From: Halieaceae bacterium UBA3479
GTDB taxonomy: Bacteria; Pseudomonadota; Gammaproteobacteria; Pseudomonadales; Halieaceae
DNA: 10,860 nt
Reading direction: 5' to 3'
Assembly (NCBI GenBank): GCA_002377985.1
Contig: DFQW01000006.1
Coordinates: 1-10,860, forward strand
Shown: piece by piece, positions 5,932-10,860 of the stretch
Position numbering within the stretch: position 1 is the stretch's first letter
Layout of the letters: every line of letters starts with the position of its first letter
Translations under genes and position numbers: made by a program
Notes under the pieces: model-generated
What the model saw: only the letters and a program-made list of their open reading frames with translations
The model's database searches: none
What the model was told of the DNA's origin: nothing

Positions 5932-7658
5932 GGCAGGTCAGCGCCGAGTCGTCCGACCGCCTCCAGAATGATGGGATGTTCGGGTACGCGGCTGAGGCCA
6001 TCTTTCCAAATATCCCGGGCTTCGATTTGTCGCCCTTGTATCCACAGCACCTCGCCGAGGTGCGCTGCCACTTCGGGATCCGGAAAAGCGACATGGGCAC
6101 GGCGTAGCAGAGACTCCGACACCTCAAAATGTCCCAACTTGTAATAGACCCACCCGAGGCTGTCCAGAATCGCGGGATCACCCGGTGATAGCTCAAGGGC
6201 GCGTTCGATCAACTTGGCGGCCTCCTCAAAGCGCTCCGTATGGTTGGTGAGTGTGTACCCCAGGGCATTAAGCGTTGCAGCGTGGTCGGGATCTTGAGCA
6301 AGTATGCTACGCAGGTCCCGCTCCATTTCTTCGAAAGCGCCCGCTGCTTCATGGGCCATTGCTCGTCCATAAAGTAATGAAAAAGAGTGCGGAAAAGCCG
6401 TCAGTCCTCTGTCATAGGCGCGTAATGACTCACCGGTCCAGTCTTTGAGGGCATCGGCTTCCAGCAGGAACAGTTGCTCCGCAGCGGTGGGATAAAGTTG
6501 CCGCTGGGCGGCAAAAAAAGCCTTGATGTCGCTGGCAAAGCCAGTATCCACCAGTATCTGCGCGGCCCGGGATTTTGCATCACTGAATTCTCGGGAGGGC
6601 CCCACCGCCCCAAAGGCTGAAATTGCCTCTGGATACTGATCGCGCATCGCCGCTATCCGTCCCCTGTAGTAGTGCGCTTCGTTCAGGCGCTCTTCAAGCT
6701 CGATCAGGTGGTCGAATTTTTCCTGCGCATCGTCCAGATGCTGCAGCTCGAAGTCGAGTAGTGCCGCTGTGGTGAGGAGCTCCGGATTATCCGGCTCCTG
6801 TTCCAGTAAAAGGGCGAACTGCGTGCGCGCGGCGTTATAGTCTCCCTCAGAGCCCAATAATCGAGCGTACTGCAATCGAAGCTCCTGATTTTGAGGGAAT
6901 CTTCGTAGCGTGTCGGCAAGTCGCTGAAAGGGGTCCGCGGCTGATTGGTCGAGTTGTAACTGAGTCCACAGCATGATCGCCCTGATATTCTCGGGATCGC
7001 GATTCAATACCGGATCAAGTAGGGCAGCCGCTCGCGCTGGATTATTCTGCAGTCTGGCAAGCAGGCTTGCGGCGATGGCAATTTGATCGTCTTCTGGCCA
7101 CTGGGCGGCAAGGTCGCCAATGGATTGAGCTATGGCTTTCTGGGTTTCAGGTTTGAGTTGTTCGTACCCTGACAAATTACTGGCAACATTCACCTGTACT
7201 CCCAGACTGGCAGCCAGTCTCGCGTAGTGCAGAGCCAACAGTGGATTCCCCGTGCGGGAGAGCCAACCTGAAGCTGACGCTGCCGCAGCGCCATCCGCTG
7301 GGTCGAGATCTGCCAGTCTGATTGCCATGGCAGTGGCGCGATCTGCATCGTTGACAAACTCGGCCAAGCGCAGCGCTCGTCGCGCCAGCGCGGGATCTCT
7401 GAGAATTAACGCCTGATCGGCGAGTAGCGTCAGTCCGTGTTCAAAGTCACGCGCGCGCAGCGCAAACTCCGCCTCCAGCAGCGGCCGCACGCTTTCATCT
7501 GGAATAGGCGTCTCGACGCGAGGGGCTTCATCGATGCCCGGAGGCGCAGCCGGAGCAACCGCGGCGGCACCGGCAGATGTTTCCGCGGGCTGGGACGCGC
7601 AGTTCGCCAGCAGCAATGGCAGCAGCCATAGCACTAAAAGACGAGAGCTGTTCATCAC
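5928..7658 (-). CDS. TPR-repeat lipoprotein upstream of lolB
   Basis: A 576-residue, probably outer-membrane lipoprotein made of tetratricopeptide repeats. The signal segment is hydrophobic (LLVLWLLPLLL at 7-17) and ends in LANC with Cys20; Asn at -1 is unusual for a lipobox. Residue +2 is Ala, so no inner-membrane retention signal is visible. An Ala/Pro-rich linker follows to about residue 45. The rest is helical repeat, clearest at 459-576 with TPR-like units (NALGYTLTNHTERFEEAAKL, then DSLGWVYYKLGHFEVSESLL, then HLGEVLWIQGRQIEARDIW). The same kind of gene precedes lolB in Pseudomonas (locus PA4667); its exact function is unknown to me. The first codon at 7658 is GTG and the next is ATG at 7655, so either could start. 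No good ribosome-binding site is visible. It is the first gene of the minus-strand unit, facing hemA. Confidence 0.9.
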   Translation of the reverse strand: MMNSSRLLVLWLLPLLLANCASQPAETSAGAAAVAPAAPPGIDEAPRVETPIPDESVRPLLEAEFALRARDFEHGLTLLADQALILRDPALARRALRLAEFVNDADRATAMAIRLADLDPADGAAAASASGWLSRTGNPLLALHYARLAASLGVQVNVASNLSGYEQLKPETQKAIAQSIGDLAAQWPEDDQIAIAASLLARLQNNPARAAALLDPVLNRDPENIRAIMLWTQLQLDQSAADPFQRLADTLRRFPQNQELRLQYARLLGSEGDYNAARTQFALLLEQEPDNPELLTTAALLDFELQHLDDAQEKFDHLIELEERLNEAHYYRGRIAAMRDQYPEAISAFGAVGPSREFSDAKSRAAQILVDTGFASDIKAFFAAQRQLYPTAAEQLFLLEADALKDWTGESLRAYDRGLTAFPHSFSLLYGRAMAHEAAGAFEEMERDLRSILAQDPDHAATLNALGYTLTNHTERFEEAAKLIERALELSPGDPAILDSLGWVYYKLGHFEVSESLLRRAHVAFPDPEVAAHLGEVLWIQGRQIEARDIWKDGLSRVPEHPIILEAVGRLGADLP

Positions 7659-7695
7659 TGGGTAGAGGGCCTAAGAGAAGTCATTTTCATGGCGG

Positions 7696-7732
7696 CAAGT
7701 TGTTGCAAAGACAGTGCTATGATAGCAACTTG
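7696..7732. promoter_or_regulatory. Inverted repeat in the hemA/TPR divergent region, candidate operator
   Basis: Perfect 7-bp arms CAAGTTG (7696-7702) and CAACTTG (7726-7732) are set 30 bases apart, close to three helical turns. They flank the -10 region, so a bound dimer or pair of dimers could affect both promoters. I know of no regulator that binds this motif, and one copy of such a repeat can arise by chance. Confidence 0.3.
7715..7727. promoter_or_regulatory. Symmetric extended -10 element, putative bidirectional promoter for hemA and the TPR-lolB operon
   Basis: TGCTATGATAGCA is a perfect palindrome around its central base. On the plus strand it gives TGCTATGAT and on the minus strand TGCTATCAT; both fit the extended -10 pattern TGnTATnAT. 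Predicted transcription starts are near 7730 (plus) and near 7712 (minus), giving leaders of about 33 and 53 bases. No good -35 box sits at 16-18 bases on either side, which an extended -10 can tolerate. It is the best promoter candidate in the 104-base divergent gap. Confidence 0.5.
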
Positions 7733-7762
7733 TGATGGTTGGCGAGGGTGTAGACCGGAGCC

Positions 7763-9073
7763 ATGTTGAACAAATTATTGGTAGTAGGCGTTAATCATGA
7801 CTCGGCCTCGGTAGCGTTGCGCGAGCAGATTGCGTTTGCGCCCGAGAAAGTTCACGAATCATTAAGCGCCCTGATCCGTGATACCGCGCTCAGCGAGGCT
7901 GTCATTCTCTCCACTTGTAATCGAACTGAACTATATGGCGTGCTATCCAGTCCGGCTGAGGGAGTGGCAGCTGGGGATCAACTGGCCCACTGGTTAGCGC
8001 ATCACCACGGTGTAGACGTCAATCAATTGCTGCCCTGCGTCTATCGTAATCACGGACTCTCGGCGGCCTCCCATCTGGTTCGTGTCGCCGCAGGGCTGAA
8101 CTCAATGATTCTTGGGGAGCCGCAAATTTTTGGACAAATGAAGTCAGCTTTTGCCGTGGCGCAGGAAGCCGGTGCAGTGGGTTTCCACATGAATATTATT
8201 TTTCCGGAAGCCTTCCGCATCGCAAAAAAAGTCCGCACCGATACGGCCATTGGAGAAAACCCTGTCTCCGTGGCCTACGCCGCTGTTGATCTGGCGCGTC
8301 AAATCTTTCGTGATATGCAGAAAAGCACCGCATTATTGCTGGGGGCGGGTGAAACAATTGAGTTGGTCGCGCGTCATCTGGGCGATGCCGGGCTTGGCAA
8401 ACTGATTATTGCCAATCGCACATTGGAGCGCGCTGAGCAGCTAGCTTCCCAATTTGATGCAGAAGCGATTTTACTTGCGGATGTTACCGAGCGCCTGTAC
8501 GAGGCTGACATTGTGATCAGCTCTACCGGAAGCCAACTGCCCATTTTGGGCAAGGGGATGGTGGAGGCGGCGGTCAGGACCCGGCGCTGGCGATCCATGC
8601 TCATGATTGATCTGGCAGTCCCGAGAGATATTGAGCCGCAGGTTGCCGAAATTTCCGACATTTATCTCTACACCGTTGATGATATGCGCGAGGTGATCGA
8701 AGAAAATCTTCGCCTGCGAGCATCAGAGGCGAGCAAAGCTGATCAAATTGTGGCCAGTGGGATCGAAGCGCTACGAGAGGGTTTGCTGGAGCGGCAATCG
8801 GCCGACGTTGTGAAGACATATCGCGATTCAGCCTTGGCAGTGCAGCAGATTGAACTGGAAAAGGCGCTGAAGATGTTGGAGCGCGGCATGAAACCAGAGG
8901 ACGTGCTCAATCGGCTTGCCCGCGACCTGACAAACAAACTTATCCACGCTCCAACCGCGGGTCTCCGTCAGCTTGCCAAGGATGGTGGTAAGCAAGACGT
9001 CTCGAAAATGGCCGCGGTTCTGGGTCTGACCGACTTTGAGAACGAGCGGGATGAGGGCACGACGCTCCAATAG
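7763..9073 (+). CDS. hemA: Glutamyl-tRNA reductase
   Basis: HemA reduces glutamate on glutamyl-tRNA(Glu) to glutamate-1-semialdehyde with NADPH, the first step of the C5 route to heme and other tetrapyrroles. The protein has 436 residues (E. coli 418). The catalytic domain carries STCNRTELYG at 50-59 with nucleophile Cys52, His97, and RVAAGLNSMILGEPQIFGQ at 107-125. A spinal helix includes AKKVRTDTAIGENPVSVAYA (154-173). The NADPH domain has LLGAGETIELVARHL at 192-206 and IIANRTLERA at 215-224. The C-terminal dimerization domain includes LIHAPTAGLRQ at 393-403. The last ~15 residues are a polar extension. The ATG has only a weak ribosome-binding site (GAGGG too far, GGAG too near). prfA and prmC follow, the usual gammaproteobacterial order. 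Confidence 0.98.
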   Translation: MLNKLLVVGVNHDSASVALREQIAFAPEKVHESLSALIRDTALSEAVILSTCNRTELYGVLSSPAEGVAAGDQLAHWLAHHHGVDVNQLLPCVYRNHGLSAASHLVRVAAGLNSMILGEPQIFGQMKSAFAVAQEAGAVGFHMNIIFPEAFRIAKKVRTDTAIGENPVSVAYAAVDLARQIFRDMQKSTALLLGAGETIELVARHLGDAGLGKLIIANRTLERAEQLASQFDAEAILLADVTERLYEADIVISSTGSQLPILGKGMVEAAVRTRRWRSMLMIDLAVPRDIEPQVAEISDIYLYTVDDMREVIEENLRLRASEASKADQIVASGIEALREGLLERQSADVVKTYRDSALAVQQIELEKALKMLERGMKPEDVLNRLARDLTNKLIHAPTAGLRQLAKDGGKQDVSKMAAVLGLTDFENERDEGTTLQ

Positions 9074-9094
9074 CGTCGTTTTACGCCCACTCCG

Positions 9095-10180
9095 GTGAAA
9101 TCTTCTTTACTCTCCAAGCTAGAGAACCTCGCTGATCGACATCAGGAGGTTGAGGCATTATTGGGTGACCCGCAGATCATCGCTGATCAAACCGAATTCA
9201 GGGATTTGTCCCGGGAGTTTGCCCATCTCAATGAGGTGGTAATCCAGTTCCAGCGGTGGAGGCGCCTGCAGTCGCGTCTCACTGACGCCCGCGAGATGCT
9301 CGATGACTCCGACCCCGAACTCCGCTCGCTCGCCCAAGATGAGATTGACGAGGCGGCATCGGCCGTCGAGGAAGTCGAGTCGGCGCTTCAGGTACTGCTC
9401 TTGCCGCAGGATCCTAACGATGCCGGCAACGTATTTTTGGAGATTCGAGCCGGTACCGGCGGAGACGAGGCCGCAATATTTTCGGGCGACCTGTTTCGCA
9501 TGTATCACCGTTACGCCGAGCAAAAGGGGTGGTCAATCGAGATCATGTCGGAGCGGGCGGGTGACCACGGTGGGTTTAAGGAATTGATTACTCGCGTGGT
9601 AGGGCAGGACGTCTATGCTCACCTCAAATTTGAATCAGGGGCTCACAGAGTCCAGCGGGTGCCGGAAACCGAGTCTCAGGGGCGCATCCACACGTCTGCC
9701 TGCACCGTGGCGGTCCTGCCCGAAATCGAAGAAATCGATACTGTCGACATTCGAAAGGAAGATCTTCGTGTCGATACGTTCCGCTCTTCGGGAGCCGGTG
9801 GCCAGCACGTCAACACCACAGATTCTGCCGTGCGGCTTACACACATTCCCACAGGCATTGTTGTCGAGTGTCAGGACGAGCGGTCGCAGCATAAAAATCG
9901 CGCGCGAGCCATGTCGCTGCTGCAAGCACGCTTGTTATCTGCGGAACAGGAAAGTCAGCGCGCCTCTCAGGCCTCCCAGCGCCGTTCACTGGTAGGATCT
10001 GGGGATCGGTCCGAACGCATTCGCACCTACAACTTTCCTCAGGGCCGCATCACCGATCATCGGATTAACCTGACTCTCTATAAGTTAGACGAGGTTACGG
10101 AGGGTGATCTCGATGCGCTGATTATACCATTGCGTCAGGAGCATCAGGCGGATCAACTGGCCGCGATGGCTGAAGAATGA
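9095..10180 (+). CDS. prfA: Peptide chain release factor 1
   Basis: RF1 recognises UAA and UAG stop codons and triggers release of the finished protein. It has 361 residues (E. coli 360) and aligns from end to end. The GGQ motif is at 235-237 ([20 protein letters not shown]), with Gln237 the residue methylated by PrmC. The stop-codon-reading PxT tripeptide is PET at 190-192 ([14 protein letters not shown]), where E. coli has PAT. The ending [20 protein letters not shown] is typical. The start codon is GTG at 9095; the text [22 protein letters not shown] then matches the family from its first residue (key part [10 protein letters not shown]). No Shine-Dalgarno sequence is visible in the 21 bases after hemA. 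The stop codon overlaps the prmC start (ATGA), so the modifying enzyme is made next to its substrate. Confidence 0.98.
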   Translation: MKSSLLSKLENLADRHQEVEALLGDPQIIADQTEFRDLSREFAHLNEVVIQFQRWRRLQSRLTDAREMLDDSDPELRSLAQDEIDEAASAVEEVESALQVLLLPQDPNDAGNVFLEIRAGTGGDEAAIFSGDLFRMYHRYAEQKGWSIEIMSERAGDHGGFKELITRVVGQDVYAHLKFESGAHRVQRVPETESQGRIHTSACTVAVLPEIEEIDTVDIRKEDLRVDTFRSSGAGGQHVNTTDSAVRLTHIPTGIVVECQDERSQHKNRARAMSLLQARLLSAEQESQRASQASQRRSLVGSGDRSERIRTYNFPQGRITDHRINLTLYKLDEVTEGDLDALIIPLRQEHQADQLAAMAEE

Positions 10181-10860
10181 CAGTCACTGACCTCATTCGT
10201 GAGGTGAAAATTGCGCGACAGGATGCTGAAGTACTGCTGGCAAGCGTTCTCGGTGTTGAGCGCGCATGGATCTACGCCCACGGTGATGCGCTGGTGCCCC
10301 CGGATCTTGCTCAACGATTCCGGCAGGGGGGGGAGGCTCTGCGTGCGGGTGAACCTTTGGCGTATGTGCTGGGATACCGCGATTTTTGGACATTGCGGCT
10401 TCGGGTGAACAACGACGTGCTGATTCCCCGCAGAGAGACTGAGCACCTGGTGGAGTGGGCGAGTGAGCGGATTGCAGCCGGTGCGCAGCGGGTACTTGAC
10501 CTCGGGACCGGTAGCGGCGCGGTCGCACTGGCCTGTAAATCGGACCACCCTGAAGCCGAGGTTTGTGCCGTTGATCTGAGCCCCGACGCATTGGCCTGTG
10601 CCCGCGCCAATGGCCAAAGCTTGGGATTGAGCGTCGATTGGCGGGAAGGCGACTGGTTCTGTGCCGTCAAGGGAGAGCGTTGGCAGTTGATTCTCTCGAA
10701 CCCGCCCTACATCGCCGCCGACGATCCTCATCTCGACGCAGGCGATTTGCCGGCGGAGCCGATGTCGGCATTAGTGGCGGGGAAAACGGGGATGGGGGCG
10801 CTGCAGCGGGGTATTGGGACAGCTCCTGGTTTTTTCGAGCAGGGGGGGTGGGTGGTGTTA
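10177..10860 (+). CDS. prmC: Release factor glutamine N5-methyltransferase PrmC, cut by window edge
   Basis: PrmC (HemK) methylates the Gln of the GGQ motif in RF1 and RF2 with S-adenosylmethionine, which raises termination efficiency. The open frame runs 228 codons to the window end, about 80% of the usual ~280. The N-terminal helical domain has [15 protein letters not shown] (13-27) and [14 protein letters not shown]; the substrate-facing [13 protein letters not shown] follows. The SAM site [11 protein letters not shown] starts at 108 and the catalytic NPPY is at 175-178. The N-terminus is about eight residues shorter before the DAE motif than in E. coli. The ATG overlaps the prfA stop by four bases. 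The last ~90 bases are unusually G-rich and the text there ([20 protein letters not shown]) departs from family expectation, which may reflect sequence errors at a contig end. Confidence 0.95.
   Translation, partial: MTVTDLIREVKIARQDAEVLLASVLGVERAWIYAHGDALVPPDLAQRFRQGGEALRAGEPLAYVLGYRDFWTLRLRVNNDVLIPRRETEHLVEWASERIAAGAQRVLDLGTGSGAVALACKSDHPEAEVCAVDLSPDALACARANGQSLGLSVDWREGDWFCAVKGERWQLILSNPPYIAADDPHLDAGDLPAEPMSALVAGKTGMGALQRGIGTAPGFFEQGGWVVL

Noticed and set aside
7703..7723. TTGCAA and TATGAT as a standard -35/-10 pair for hemA
   Set aside because: The spacer is only nine bases, far too short; the extended -10 reading is preferred.
10153..10731. 192-codon minus-strand open frame over prmC
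   Set aside because: The plus strand encodes the SAM motif and NPPY of PrmC in frame, with an ATGA overlap to prfA. The antisense frame is a shadow.
1..10860. Mobile element, CRISPR array, prophage or defence system
   Set aside because: I saw no transposase, integrase, direct-repeat array, phage gene or toxin-antitoxin pair. Apart from the lineage switch in ychF, every stretch over 300 bases is filled by a recognised housekeeping gene.

Overview
The window is a stretch of housekeeping genes from two different bacterial lineages, joined inside one gene. From about position 2000 to the right end the sequence is moderately GC-rich. It carries a gene order I know from Gammaproteobacteria of the Pseudomonas type: TPR lipoprotein - lolB - ispE - tRNA-Gln - prs - rplY - pth - ychF on the minus strand, and hemA - prfA - prmC divergently on the plus strand. 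The proteins are gammaproteobacterial in type: LolB is present, RF1 has the long proteobacterial form, and HemA is typical. A free-living, possibly marine, gammaproteobacterium fits, but I cannot name a genus.

From about position 1970 leftward the sequence is visibly more AT-rich. It encodes a type IIA topoisomerase B subunit (ParE type) and most of a YchF protein, and both look like Bacteroidetes (Flavobacteriia-like) proteins. The first ~30 residues of YchF and its ribosome-binding site, which lies inside the end of pth, look gammaproteobacterial. The rest of YchF reads as Bacteroidetes. The change falls in the nearly invariant stretch [10 protein letters not shown] (about 1969-2001). The simplest reading is a chimeric contig joined through a conserved coding stretch, not a natural locus. 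A true recombination is possible but needs read-level proof.

Layout: 1-803 parE 5' part (minus, cut by the window edge); 804-990 intergenic with one good and one weaker terminator hairpin; 991-2091 chimeric ychF; 2097-2705 pth (GTG start); 2719-3393 rplY/ctc; 3394-3460 short gap after a hairpin that spans the prs stop codon; 3461-4414 prs; 4439-4513 tRNA-Gln(TTG); 4526-5356 ispE; 5356-5931 lolB; 5928-7658 TPR lipoprotein; 7659-7762 divergent promoter region; 7763-9073 hemA; 9095-10180 prfA; 10177-10860 prmC, cut by the window edge.

The minus-strand genes are tightly packed (1- and 4-base overlaps, 5- to 67-base gaps) and probably form one or two transcription units. They join outer-membrane lipoprotein insertion (LolB), isoprenoid precursor synthesis (IspE), PRPP synthesis (Prs), a tRNA, and translation functions (L25, Pth, YchF). 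The plus-strand unit pairs the first step of tetrapyrrole synthesis (HemA) with release factor 1 and its glutamine methyltransferase PrmC. The 104-base divergent region contains a perfect TGCTAT-G-ATAGCA palindrome that gives an extended -10 element on both strands. I found no new defence, mobile or biosynthetic system. The points worth attention are the chimeric junction, the symmetric divergent promoter, the hairpin over the prs stop codon, and the doubtful sequence at the right edge.
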